A stretch of 45,000 nt of DNA from Candidatus Zixiibacteriota bacterium (GCA_020853795.1 JADYYF010000005.1:1-45000), one strand, 5' to 3'; numbered from the stretch's first letter, positions 34,637-43,006 are shown. Notes: generated from the sequence alone by a model not told the origin. Made by a program: numbers and translations.

Positions 34637-34758
34637 CCTGTCCGCGCTGCAAGGTTCGCATGAAGGAAGAAAAACGCTCCTTCCATAAACAGCGCAAATG
34701 GGTTTGTCCCCGCTGCGGCCGGGTACGCTTTCAGCAGCCGAAAGGAAAGAGCGAATGA
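34633..34758 (+). CDS. 41-residue double-CxxC zinc-ribbon protein
   Basis: Reading from the ATG at 34633 gives MTCPRCKVRMKEEKRSFHKQ continuing to a second CPRCGR motif and ending in PKGKSE, 41 residues in all. CPRC near the N-terminus and CPRC 22 residues later form a four-Cys zinc ribbon. Both ends are coupled: ATG overlaps the upstream stop (ATGA), and its TGA at 34756 overlaps the next ATG at 34755 in the same way. This arrangement on both sides is good evidence that it is a real gene despite the length. Its function is unknown; small ribbons of this kind often bind nucleic acid or act as assembly factors. Confidence 0.75.
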   Translation: MTCPRCKVRMKEEKRSFHKQRKWVCPRCGRVRFQQPKGKSE

Positions 34759-35540
34759 CGACGAAGGGCACTGTCAAAGTCGGAACTTCCGGCTACTCGT
34801 TCGCCGACTGGCAAACCGTGTTCTATCCGCCGCGATTGCCCAAGGCCAAAATGCTCGACTATTATGCCACCCAGTTCGATACTGTCGAGATCAACGCCAC
34901 TTACTACCGCATCCCGCCGCCGCCGACATTCGCAAGTATGGTCAGGCGCACCAAACCCCACTTCGAGTTCATGGTCAAAGCGCACGAATCGCTCACCCAC
35001 AAACGGCACCAGGCTCGCGAACTGACACCGGTATTCCGCGACGCTATTGCTCCCCTGGCTGAATCGGGGCGGCTTCAGGGGATTTTGGCGCAATTCCCGT
35101 GGTCGTTCGTGCGCAACCCGCAAAATCTGGATCACATTAAGACTTGCCGCGAGCTTTTAATCGATTATAATTTGTTCGTCGAATTCCGGCACGCCAGCTG
35201 GATTCGAACGGAGATCTTTGACTTATTGCGCGCCTTGGAGATCGGCTTCGTTTCTGTGGACGAACCCCAACTGGAACAAATGGTTCCGCCGGTCGCGGTG
35301 GCCACGATTCCGGTCGGCTATGTCAGATTCCACGGCCGAAATGCCGATAAATGGTATACCGGTGAGGGGTCCGATCGCTATGACTATCTCTACAGCGAAT
35401 CGGAATTGCAAGAGTGGATAACTAAGATCGAGGCACTGCGGTTAGAGGCAAAGACCGTGTACTTGTTTTTCAACAACTGCCATCAAGGGCAAGCGGTTAC
35501 CAATGCCCGGCAGATTCTGGAGATGCTTGATGTCTCTTAA
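34755..35540 (+). CDS. DUF72 family TIM-barrel protein
   Basis: The 261-residue protein belongs to DUF72 (YecE-like), seen in VKVGTSGYSFADWQTVFYPP at the N-terminus, DTVEINATYYRIPPPPTF, GILAQFPWSFVRNPQN and YVRFHGRNADKWYTGEGSDRYDYLYS. YLFFNNCHQGQAVTNARQI is the C-terminal family motif. I chose the ATG at 34755, which overlaps the zinc-ribbon stop; the open frame upstream lacks homology. The biochemical role of DUF72 is not settled. It overlaps the carboxypeptidase gene at the 3' end. Confidence 0.93.
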   Translation: MTTKGTVKVGTSGYSFADWQTVFYPPRLPKAKMLDYYATQFDTVEINATYYRIPPPPTFASMVRRTKPHFEFMVKAHESLTHKRHQARELTPVFRDAIAPLAESGRLQGILAQFPWSFVRNPQNLDHIKTCRELLIDYNLFVEFRHASWIRTEIFDLLRALEIGFVSVDEPQLEQMVPPVAVATIPVGYVRFHGRNADKWYTGEGSDRYDYLYSESELQEWITKIEALRLEAKTVYLFFNNCHQGQAVTNARQILEMLDVS

Positions 35541-36417
35541 GGCACTAAAGCGAATCTTCCTCCTCTTGGGAGCCACGGCGTTTACGCTGATGGTCGCCTT
35601 GGTGTCCCCCGCCAATCTCGCTATCACCAGCGGCCTCGTCGGACCGCTGCCACCGAAAGTGGATATCACCCGACCAGCGCCGTATCTGAACTGCGAATCC
35701 GCCTGCCTGTTCGACAACTACAACTCCATCAAACTCTACGGCAAGGATGAGCACATTGTCCGCCCCATCGCCAGCATCACCAAACTTCTCACCGCACTCA
35801 CCTTCCTCGACTATAAAGTCGACTGGAACAAGGAGGTCCCGATGATCATGGCTGACGTCGAGAACTCCAGCCGCTCGGTGCTCCGTGCCGGACACATCTA
35901 TCGCGTCCGTGACCTGATCCATGCTAGTCTGATGGGCTCCGATAACCGCGCCACCCGTGCTCTGGCGCGCTCGACCGGCGTCAGCCCCGATTCCTTCGTC
36001 ATCGCCATGAACGCCAAGGCGCGCGAACTGGGACTGCTGTCGATCCACGTCGAAGAACCGACCGGCTTGTCGGAAAATAACGTCGCCAATGCCGAAGACG
36101 TCGCTCGTCTGCTCAATACCGCTGCCAACAACCAAACGATCTCGCAAATCTTGCAGGAGAAGCAGTACACGTTTTCCTCGGTCAACAAGCACCGCCAATA
36201 TACCTTCGGCAATACCAACCGCCTGTTGCACGGCCGCTACGAGGTTGAAGGCGGCAAAACCGGCTACATCGAAGAAGCCGGTTGGTGTTTCACCGCCCGC
36301 GCTACCGACCGCGACGGCCACGACCTGACCGCCGTGGTGCTCGGCGCTCATTCCAACGGCCAGCGCTTCACGCAGGCGCAGAAGCTGTTCGACTGGGCTT
36401 TCAAACAACTGGACTAA
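35530..36417 (+). CDS. D-alanyl-D-alanine carboxypeptidase/endopeptidase, family S11
   Basis: The 295-residue protein is an S11 penicillin-binding protein that trims the D-Ala-D-Ala terminus or cross-bridges of peptidoglycan. It has an N-terminal hydrophobic signal/anchor (LKRIFLLLGATAFTLMVALV), the ASITK SxxK motif with Ser82 and Lys85, SDN at 137-139 and KTG at 243-245 (GGKTGYIEEAG). GSDNRATRALARSTG is typical of the PbpG/DacA group. It lacks the long C-terminal amphipathic helix of DacA, being closer in size to PbpG. The ATG at 35530 lies inside the end of the DUF72 gene, with a GGAG before it. It is the last gene of the operon. Confidence 0.93.
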   Translation: MSLKALKRIFLLLGATAFTLMVALVSPANLAITSGLVGPLPPKVDITRPAPYLNCESACLFDNYNSIKLYGKDEHIVRPIASITKLLTALTFLDYKVDWNKEVPMIMADVENSSRSVLRAGHIYRVRDLIHASLMGSDNRATRALARSTGVSPDSFVIAMNAKARELGLLSIHVEEPTGLSENNVANAEDVARLLNTAANNQTISQILQEKQYTFSSVNKHRQYTFGNTNRLLHGRYEVEGGKTGYIEEAGWCFTARATDRDGHDLTAVVLGAHSNGQRFTQAQKLFDWAFKQLD

Positions 36418-36457
36418 CGCAATCCGTTCGCCATTGTCGAACTCTCTGCCGCCGATC

Positions 36458-38212
36458 CTACTCCACCGGACCGGTAACCCTCAGGATCCGCCGCTGGCCG
36501 CCGACAAGGGCGTCAGCTGTTACATACGCCACCCAGAATGGCCCGCCGGGGCGCACCGATGACCACACATCGTCAGTGTCGGAATAGACCAGGTGCTTGC
36601 TGCCCGCAACATAGCCATCGGGGCCGGCCGTGTTGGGGTTCTGCTTGTACAACGCGACGTAGTCGTAAAGCCCCTCATCGCTCACCTTCCAGGTAACTTC
36701 AAGAAATCCCAGCGGCCGGCGCGTCAGCGTCAGCTTTGCTGGCGTTTTCGCGGTATACGGCGCGGAGCGGGCAATGACGCGGCCAAAACCGTCAACATAG
36801 GCTGCCCGAAGGCCTTCGCTCTTGGCTTGCGGAGTTTGCTTGGAGCTGGCTTTGACGACCCATTCCCAATCGTTCGCCAGGGGGTTGAAAAAGTCAATCT
36901 CCGTAGGGCAATTGTCGCAGAGAATGACGCGATCGCAGGGCCCCTGGACGACGCCGCTCCAAGCGAGTTTCATGCGGCCGTTGTCGACGCTGATCGCGAC
37001 AGTCGGCAAGCCGGGTGTTTCGACCTCCTCCAACCGCGTGATGTATTTCTCGCGATCGTGACCGACCAATGCTTCATAACTCCACGGCACCAATTGTGTA
37101 ACCGGCCCGCAGTCGCTTATGTCTTCGCCCCCCGCAAATTCGAGGCGTGTTGCCGTGATCGCGCCGGTGCCCGAGACGCGGGAATTGATGATGGCAACGC
37201 GCCAAATATGCTCATACGTCGGGAGCAGGTAGGGCACGGGGTCGGTCTTTTCCATGATGGCGCAGCTGTTGGGTACTCGCGCCGAAAACGAACCCTGCAA
37301 TGACGGCTTGAACGCCCGTGGCGCCGCCACCGAATACATCACGACGTGATCGCGTTGAAACCCCTTCGTGTCAACCAGCCAGTCGACGAGATCGAGAGCA
37401 GCGATCGTCGCCAACGCGCCACCCAAGCTATGCCCGGTGAAGTAGACGCGTACATTCGCTACCTCATCGAGTTCGTCGATAGCAGATTCGAGCTCAGTCT
37501 TCAGTGCAGCCTCCACGCTTTGGTAGGCGCAGAGAAATCCTTTGTGTACCGAATTGGGAATGATCGTGCCATCGTCGAACTGCCAGTCAACCGCATCAGC
37601 AAATTGCGCGTTGCTGATCCAGTCCTGGAGCGTGCCCGAGCCGCGAAACGAGACGACAATGTCTCCCGTCCAGGGATCGCGTGCCAGAAACAACTGCGTA
37701 TCCTCAAAACTGGGAATTTGCGGAACATCACAGTCGAAATTCGGGTCGGACTGGAGAAACCTGATTCCCTCCCAGCAACTCGTAATAATATCCGCCGCTG
37801 AAAGCGCCGGTCCGGCCTTGTAGGCGTGATTCGCGAGTTTAGCCATCTGCAGTGCCGTGACCAGATCAAATGATGTTGTTGTCGGGCGCGGACAATAGTC
37901 GGCACCGGTTGGGCAACAAGGCGCCGGCCCGCCAAGGTCGTAGAGATAGCTGATCAGGTAAACGCAATCGGCGATGTCGATGGCGCCGCTGCAGTCCTGA
38001 TCTCCCAGCTCGAGCGGATCGGGCGCCGGCCCCCCACTGAAGAGATAGTTCACGGTGAAATTCACGTCCGCGAGATTGACCGTACCGGAGCTGTCGGCAT
38101 CACCGCACACGATTTTGGAAAGATTGACAATCTTGGCCCGGACCGGTTGAAGTGGAGCGAAGAGCACCAGGTACGTCATCGCCAGAGCGGCCGCCGTTAG
38201 AGAAACACGCAT
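36458..38212 (-). CDS. Secreted class 3 lipase with N-terminal dockerin-like repeat pair
   Basis: The 584-residue product has a signal peptide (about 1-26), then two dockerin-like calcium-binding repeats at about 36-95 (CGDADSSGTVNLADVNFTVN and DQDCSGAIDIADCVYLISYL), a class 3 lipase domain at about 115-400 with GHSLGGA (Ser262), KTDPVP (Asp324) and GHDREKY (His385), and an Ig-like C-terminal part. MRVSLTAAALAM at 38212 has GGAGG at the right distance, so I use it although the frame remains open for 52 codons upstream. It would be secreted and hydrolyse acylglycerols or other esters. Dockerin-type repeats usually lie at the C-terminus, so their N-terminal position here is unusual. It faces the operon to its left convergently. 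Confidence 0.9.
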   Translation of the reverse strand: MRVSLTAAALAMTYLVLFAPLQPVRAKIVNLSKIVCGDADSSGTVNLADVNFTVNYLFSGGPAPDPLELGDQDCSGAIDIADCVYLISYLYDLGGPAPCCPTGADYCPRPTTTSFDLVTALQMAKLANHAYKAGPALSAADIITSCWEGIRFLQSDPNFDCDVPQIPSFEDTQLFLARDPWTGDIVVSFRGSGTLQDWISNAQFADAVDWQFDDGTIIPNSVHKGFLCAYQSVEAALKTELESAIDELDEVANVRVYFTGHSLGGALATIAALDLVDWLVDTKGFQRDHVVMYSVAAPRAFKPSLQGSFSARVPNSCAIMEKTDPVPYLLPTYEHIWRVAIINSRVSGTGAITATRLEFAGGEDISDCGPVTQLVPWSYEALVGHDREKYITRLEEVETPGLPTVAISVDNGRMKLAWSGVVQGPCDRVILCDNCPTEIDFFNPLANDWEWVVKASSKQTPQAKSEGLRAAYVDGFGRVIARSAPYTAKTPAKLTLTRRPLGFLEVTWKVSDEGLYDYVALYKQNPNTAGPDGYVAGSKHLVYSDTDDVWSSVRPGGPFWVAYVTADALVGGQRRILRVTGPVE

Positions 38213-38366
38213 AGTCACGCCTCCATGATTCGATTTATGTGATTTCCCGATTAGGGATTGAGTCGTAACTTGCGCCCTGACGGCGTCACCTCTCGTGCCT
38301 TGGTAGTCGCCGGTGATACTGGGCGCATGCGAAGCGCGGCGCAGGGGTGTTGCCGTCCTGTAATAC

Positions 38367-38394
38367 ACTGTACATCATAGATCGATTTTGTCAA
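38367..38394 (-). promoter_or_regulatory. Sigma70-like promoter of the lipase gene
   Basis: On the minus strand, TTGACA (38394-38389) is followed after 16 bases by TACAGT (38372-38367). Its start would leave a 5' leader of about 150 bases before the lipase ATG. Confidence 0.5.
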
Positions 38395-38534
38395 GTAATT
38401 AGATTATCTTCTCAAACTCACCGCCGTCCGGGGTTTCACGACTCCTGGGTAGGCAGAGGCGCGGAAGACTTGCCCGCCTGCAAAACCTCTGCACGGAGGC
38501 AGACGCGCCTGTCGCGAGGCAACTGCTAAAATCG

Positions 38535-38562
38535 TTGACATTTTGAATTCAATCGATAGATT
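38535..38562 (+). promoter_or_regulatory. Promoter of the tRNA pair
   Basis: TTGACA at 38535-38540, a 16-base spacer and TAGATT at 38557-38562 lie 17 bases before the mature 5' end of tRNA-Phe. Confidence 0.6.
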
Positions 38563-38578
38563 ACCCGCCTTGCAAACT

Positions 38579-38651
38579 GGCGCCCTAGCTCAGTTGGTAG
38601 AGCAGCAGACTGAAAATCTGCGTGTCCCCAGTTCGATTCTGGGGGGCGCCA
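38579..38651 (+). tRNA. tRNA-Phe (GAA)
   Basis: A 73-base cloverleaf with acceptor stem GGCGCCC/GGGCGCC, D arm with GCTCAGTTGGTAGAGC, anticodon GAA at 38612-38614 in the loop between CAGA and TCTG, and T arm CCCAG-TTCGATTC-TGGGG. The 3' CCA is not encoded; the discriminator is A. Confidence 0.95.
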
Positions 38652-38708
38652 CTTTGATCGATCGAATCCCTTGCTGTTTCGATCGTTATTCGCACCGCCT
38701 GTTTATCG

Positions 38709-38781
38709 GCCACCCTAGCTCAGCTGGTAGAGCAGCTGATTCGTAATCAGCAGGTCATCGGTTCGAATCCGATGGGTGGCT
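38709..38781 (+). tRNA. tRNA-Thr (CGT)
   Basis: A 73-base cloverleaf with acceptor stem GCCACCC/GGGTGGC, D arm GCTCAGCTGGTAGAGC, anticodon CGT at 38742-38744 and T arm ATCGG-TTCGAAT-CCGAT. It lies 57 bases after tRNA-Phe without an intervening terminator, so both are probably one transcript. CCA is not encoded. Confidence 0.93.
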
Positions 38782-38854
38782 TATCTAAGCGCGGATCTTT
38801 CCTCAACCTCGCTCCCTGTAAAGTGGCTTCGGACGAAGTCTTAATAAATTATTG

Positions 38855-38884
38855 TTGACTAAACAGCCCCATTTAGGCTAACTT
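38855..38884 (+). promoter_or_regulatory. Possible promoter of the modular surface protein
   Basis: TTGACT at 38855-38860 is followed after 18 bases by TAACTT at 38879-38884. The 125 bases between it and the ATG at 39010 contain small inverted repeats but no leader I recognise. GGAGGG lies at 39001-39006. Confidence 0.4.
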
Positions 38885-39009
38885 GCTTCTGAGTATCGAC
38901 GAAAGTCGCTTCCCATTTTCATAAATCCATTGCTCACATAGCCACTGGTCGGCACTGGTGGGTAACCAGACCGGCCGCAAGTACTGTATCTGCTTCCTCT
39001 GGAGGGAAC

Positions 39010-39942
39010 ATGGCAAGTTGGCGTGATCGGCGGCAAGCTCTAAGTTGGCGCCTGATCCTCGTCTGCCTGATGGCCACGACGCCGGCATGGGCCGGAGCTG
39101 CGACCATTTCCGGCCTCGTCTTTACCGACCGCGACTGCGATGGCAGCCAGGACTCGTTCGACCCGGCGCTGCCGGGTTGGACTGTCTATCTGCGCGCAAT
39201 CGGCGGCGGTCTGCCGCCCAGCCTCGACTCGGCGACCACCACAACCGACGGACTCTTCACCTTCGCCGGACTGCCGGCCGGTGACTATGCTGTCGCGATT
39301 CAACAGCGACCAGGTTACCTGCAGTCAGCCCCTCACTCGGTCGACTATCGCCTGACGCTCGGCGCCGGCGATGTTGTCAGCGGCCGGACCTTCGCAGTCA
39401 AAGCGATCGCCACTTGCGACACGACCCAGACCTTTTCCTGTCTGGGCGGCGTTAACGACAACTTCGACGGCGGCAACGGTCCGGAACCGGCCTCGCCCAG
39501 CGCCGGCCTGCTGGCTCAATTGAATTCCTGCGGCAGTGCGTTGACGTTTTTCGATCAACCGGCGGGTGCCGATGCCTGCTTCGGGCATACCCTCAGTAAT
39601 TGTTGGGGAACATGCGCCCCGATCCGGGCGACAATTCAAATGCGGCTGCGCGCCTCGGCCGCCGGCAGTCAGGATGACGAACTCCACTTCGGCGCTTGGC
39701 CGAGTCCGGGGAGCATCTGGCATGCGAGTCTTAGCAATCTGCTGGAACTGGCAACGGGCGGTGCCGATGTCAGTTGGGATCCGGGCGACACGATGACGGT
39801 TACCCTCGATCTGGCCAATCTGCCTCTCGCCGACCGTGGCATCACGAACATCATGGCCGCCCTTCAGGACGGCGACCTCGATATCTATCTGCGTAACAAT
39901 ACCGAGGTCGACTACTCCGGCGGCGGCTGCAGCGGTGGCTGA
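39010..39942 (+). CDS. Modular surface protein, N-terminal part (ends at in-frame TGA)
   Basis: This 310-residue frame has a signal peptide (about 1-28, ending AWAGA) and one SdrD/CNA-B-like beta domain (ATISGLVFTDRDCDGSQDS, GWTVYLRAIGGG, LFTFAGLPAGDYAV), followed by a Cys-containing module with FDQPAGADACFGHT and GADVSWDPGDTMTVTLDLAN. It stops at a TGA at 39940-39942. The sequence after the TGA remains open in exactly the same frame, with no other stop for almost 3 kb, and resumes with another copy of the same two-domain module. The two frames are therefore almost certainly one gene of 1315 codons (39010-42957) interrupted by a single TGA. Whether it is a recent nonsense mutation, a sequence error or readthrough cannot be decided here. 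Confidence 0.82.
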   Translation: MASWRDRRQALSWRLILVCLMATTPAWAGAATISGLVFTDRDCDGSQDSFDPALPGWTVYLRAIGGGLPPSLDSATTTTDGLFTFAGLPAGDYAVAIQQRPGYLQSAPHSVDYRLTLGAGDVVSGRTFAVKAIATCDTTQTFSCLGGVNDNFDGGNGPEPASPSAGLLAQLNSCGSALTFFDQPAGADACFGHTLSNCWGTCAPIRATIQMRLRASAAGSQDDELHFGAWPSPGSIWHASLSNLLELATGGADVSWDPGDTMTVTLDLANLPLADRGITNIMAALQDGDLDIYLRNNTEVDYSGGGCSGG

Positions 39943-39969
39943 CCCACGCCGCAAGGCGAACTTCACGGT

Positions 39970-42957
39970 GTGAAGTATGAAGACTTAGACTGCGACGGTG
40001 TGCACGATCCGGGTGAACCGGGGCTCGCTAACTGGATCATTTGCACGACCGATTACTACGGAACGTTCTGCGACACGACCGATGCCACCGGTGCTTACGC
40101 GATCTACGGTCTGGCCTCGACCTACCTCCACTTTGTCTACGAGACACAGCAGCCGGGCTGGATTCAGACCGCGCCGTCTACGATCCAGTACAACGTCTAC
40201 CAGCCGCTTTACAACTCGATCATGACCGGCTATGACTTTGGCAACCTCGACACCTCCAAGTGTGCCGCGATCGCATACGATACCTGCGTTGCCGGCAAGC
40301 CGGACCATTTCCAGCCCGATGCGCCGGAACTGCCGACGCCCTCACCGGCACTGCAGACTTTCTTGGCTGAGCTGTGTCAGGGCGCGCCCAATTTGGCATT
40401 CGACCAACCGGCGTTTAATCAGTGCTTTGGCCACACCTTCAATAACTGCTTCGATACCTCCTGCTGTGTCGTCTCCGCCACGCTCTGCCTGCGCCTGATG
40501 GGGATCAACGCTGGCTGCGAGGATGACGACCTGCAGTTGGGCGACTATCCCGGTACGGCCAGCATCTATCATCTCAGCTTGAGCCAATTGCTCGGGATCC
40601 ACACCGCCGGCGCCGACACGATCTGGAATCCAGGCGACACCATGACCGTCTGCCTCGATCTGGCCAATCTTCCGCCGTACGGCTTCATCACCAGCGTCAT
40701 GCCGCTCCTGCAGGACGGCAAGATCGACTTCCTCCTGCACGACGACACCATGATCGACTTCTTGCGCCTCGAAGTCGGACGCTGTTGCCCCGGTGCCGCC
40801 AACGATTGCAGCATCAGCGGCCGCAAGTGGAACGATTACGACCGCGACGGCGTGCACGATCCCGGCGAGCCGGGTCTCGGCGGCTGGACGATCGAGCTCT
40901 ACTATCAGGGCGGCCCGCTTTACGCCAGCACTACCACCGCCGCCAATGGTGCTTATGCTTTCACCAATCTGCCCTGCACGACCTTCACGGTGGTCGAGGT
41001 CAACCAGCCCAACTGGGTGCAAACCTATCCGTCGCCGAGCGTTCACAATCTCACTCTCGGCTCCGGTACCAACCAGACGAACATCGACTTCGGCAATTTC
41101 ATGTGCTCGGACAACCCGGCGGACACCTGCTGCGCCCGCGTCCCGGGGCAGATGATTGCCTGGTACTCGTTTGACGAAACCGCTCCGGCCACGGCCTTCG
41201 ATCTTGCCGGCGGCGACAATCCCGGCACCCATCTGGGGACCTTTTCGTTTGGTCCCGGACAGGTGAACGGCGCCTATCGTTTCGGTCCGACACTGGCGAA
41301 TCAAGACATCGTTCGCGTTTACAGCGATCCGTTTGTCACCGTTGCCGGCGGCGATTTCTCCGCCGATGCCTGGATTCATCCGACCAGCTTCAGCGCCAAT
41401 TGCAGTGTCTTCCTGACCAACCCCGGCAATGCGCCGTGCGTTGACCCGATCTTTGACAACCGTCAGTGGTTCTTCGGCGGCTCGGGTCTCGATGGCGTCT
41501 GTTTCTTCGTCAAGGATGATGGCCAGGGCACCAACACCGGTAACCTCGGCTTGGTGATGAGCAGCTTCCCGACTCCGCAGACGACCTTCATGACACCCCC
41601 CGGCGTGGTCGCTCTCAATCAGTGGCAGCACGTGGCTGTGACGGTCTCGCGCAGCACCGGCGTCGGCACGTTCTATTTGAACGGCGTTGTCGTCGGCACC
41701 TTCACGCCGATCGCCGGTCCGCTCTTCAGCACCAATGCCGGACCGATCCTCGACATCGGCCACGGTACTTTCTTGAACACCGGCAGCTGCTACCTGACCA
41801 ACCGCTATTTCGACGGCTGGATCGACGAGTTGGAACTGTTCAACCGCGCTCTTGCCCAGAGCGAAGTCCAATCGCTTTACGCCGCCGGCAGTTCCGGCAA
41901 ATGCCGCGTGCACTGCAAGATTCCGTCGATGCTGATCTTCTGTAAGGGACAGAACACCAAGATTCTGAACCTGACGATCTGCAACGACGGTGCTTCGCCG
42001 GCCACTATCAATTACTCGCTGGCCGGCATGGCTTCCGGAAGTGGCTGCAACGTTTCCGGCATCGGCTTCACGTTCTCACCCGCCAACGGCACCACGCCGC
42101 TGCTGGCGCCGGGGCAGTGCATCACTATCCCGATCACCGTGACCAGGCCCTTCTCGTTCGTAGCCGGCAACATCGCTTGTTTCTCGGTCTCGATTATCGA
42201 TCCCGTCACCGGTGCCAGCTCGACCTGTTCGGGCAAGTTCGTGGCGCCAGGGAAGTGGTGCTTCATCGCGGTCGAGCCGAACTTCCCGAGTCCCCTGCGC
42301 GTTGGGCAGCCGCAGGCAATGCTGTTTAACCTCCTCAACGACGAGGACTCCTCGGGAATACTGCGCTATCGCATCAACGCGCTCGATGACCATGGTGAGT
42401 TACCGTCCGGCATCGTCAGCCTCAACGGCCTGCCTCCCGGCGAACCGGTTCTGGGCCAGCGCTCGATCAGTCTTGGTTCAACCGACAACATCCAGGTCGA
42501 GTTGGCTCTGACTGAATTCGAAGCACTCACGATGCCGACGATCCTCTTTTCCGTCGATGACGACAACGATGGCGTCTATGACCCGATCGGCGCCGGCGCG
42601 GTACAGCCGTTGTCGATCGTCGACTGCAACGGCAACGGTGTCGACGATCTGGTCGATATCGGCGCGGGCACGTCGCTGGATGCCAACGGCAACGGCGTCC
42701 CTGACGACTGCGAGGCTGTCTGCAACGCCGGCTATTGCTCCCGCTGCTACATCTGCGGCGATGCCGACGCCAGCGGTGCCGTCACGATCTCCGATGCCGT
42801 CTACCTGATCAACTACATCTTCGCCGGCGGTGCGCCTCCGAATCCGGTTCTGGCCGGCGATGCCGACTGCAGCAATCAGGTGACGATTTCCGATGCCGTC
42901 TTCTTGATCAATTATATCTTCGCCGGCGGTGCGCGTCCGTGCGCGGGCTGTCCGTAG
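39970..42957 (+). CDS. Modular surface protein, C-terminal part (LamG and dockerin-like pair)
   Basis: The frame of 995 residues begins at a GTG with no ribosome binding site, in phase with the preceding frame. It starts inside an SdrD/CNA-B-like repeat (DLDCDGVHDPGEPGLANW), followed by a second copy of the Cys-rich module with FDQPAFNQCFGHT and GADTIWNPGDTMTVCLDLAN. Another SdrD-like repeat (DYDRDGVHDPGEPGLGGW) comes next, then a LamG-like concanavalin fold (MIAWYSFDET through DELELFNRALAQSEVQSLYA), Ig-like domains, and two dockerin-like repeats (CGDADASGAVTISDAVYLIN and the GDADCSNQVTISDAVFLINY pair) at the very end. It would be secreted or displayed, perhaps binding carbohydrate. It is probably not translated independently; it is the rest of the gene starting at 39010. 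Confidence 0.8.
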   Translation: MKYEDLDCDGVHDPGEPGLANWIICTTDYYGTFCDTTDATGAYAIYGLASTYLHFVYETQQPGWIQTAPSTIQYNVYQPLYNSIMTGYDFGNLDTSKCAAIAYDTCVAGKPDHFQPDAPELPTPSPALQTFLAELCQGAPNLAFDQPAFNQCFGHTFNNCFDTSCCVVSATLCLRLMGINAGCEDDDLQLGDYPGTASIYHLSLSQLLGIHTAGADTIWNPGDTMTVCLDLANLPPYGFITSVMPLLQDGKIDFLLHDDTMIDFLRLEVGRCCPGAANDCSISGRKWNDYDRDGVHDPGEPGLGGWTIELYYQGGPLYASTTTAANGAYAFTNLPCTTFTVVEVNQPNWVQTYPSPSVHNLTLGSGTNQTNIDFGNFMCSDNPADTCCARVPGQMIAWYSFDETAPATAFDLAGGDNPGTHLGTFSFGPGQVNGAYRFGPTLANQDIVRVYSDPFVTVAGGDFSADAWIHPTSFSANCSVFLTNPGNAPCVDPIFDNRQWFFGGSGLDGVCFFVKDDGQGTNTGNLGLVMSSFPTPQTTFMTPPGVVALNQWQHVAVTVSRSTGVGTFYLNGVVVGTFTPIAGPLFSTNAGPILDIGHGTFLNTGSCYLTNRYFDGWIDELELFNRALAQSEVQSLYAAGSSGKCRVHCKIPSMLIFCKGQNTKILNLTICNDGASPATINYSLAGMASGSGCNVSGIGFTFSPANGTTPLLAPGQCITIPITVTRPFSFVAGNIACFSVSIIDPVTGASSTCSGKFVAPGKWCFIAVEPNFPSPLRVGQPQAMLFNLLNDEDSSGILRYRINALDDHGELPSGIVSLNGLPPGEPVLGQRSISLGSTDNIQVELALTEFEALTMPTILFSVDDDNDGVYDPIGAGAVQPLSIVDCNGNGVDDLVDIGAGTSLDANGNGVPDDCEAVCNAGYCSRCYICGDADASGAVTISDAVYLINYIFAGGAPPNPVLAGDADCSNQVTISDAVFLINYIFAGGARPCAGCP

Positions 42958-42979
42958 CGGGGCGAAGCGTCCAACACAA

Positions 42980-43006
42980 CCCGGGAGCCCGATTTGGGCT
43001 CCCGGG
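42980..43006 (+). terminator. Hairpin after the modular surface protein
   Basis: An 11-bp perfect stem CCCGGGAGCCC / GGGCTCCCGGG with loop GATTT lies 23 bases after the stop. A T-tract is missing, so it is a weak or Rho-assisted terminator. Confidence 0.6.

Noticed and set aside
38890-39000. Riboswitch (for example GEMM-type) before the modular surface protein
   Set aside because: Small inverted repeats are present, but the conserved core of the known classes could not be found.
39940-39942. Reassignment of TGA to an amino acid across this genome
   Set aside because: TGA is used as a normal stop in many genes here, including ATGA overlaps, so a genome-wide code change is excluded. Selenocysteine is also unlikely because no selenoprotein homology exists at this position.
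40342-41913. Minus-strand open frame of 523 codons opposite the modular surface protein
   Set aside because: Antisense to LamG and SdrD-like domains; composition artefact of GC-rich third positions.
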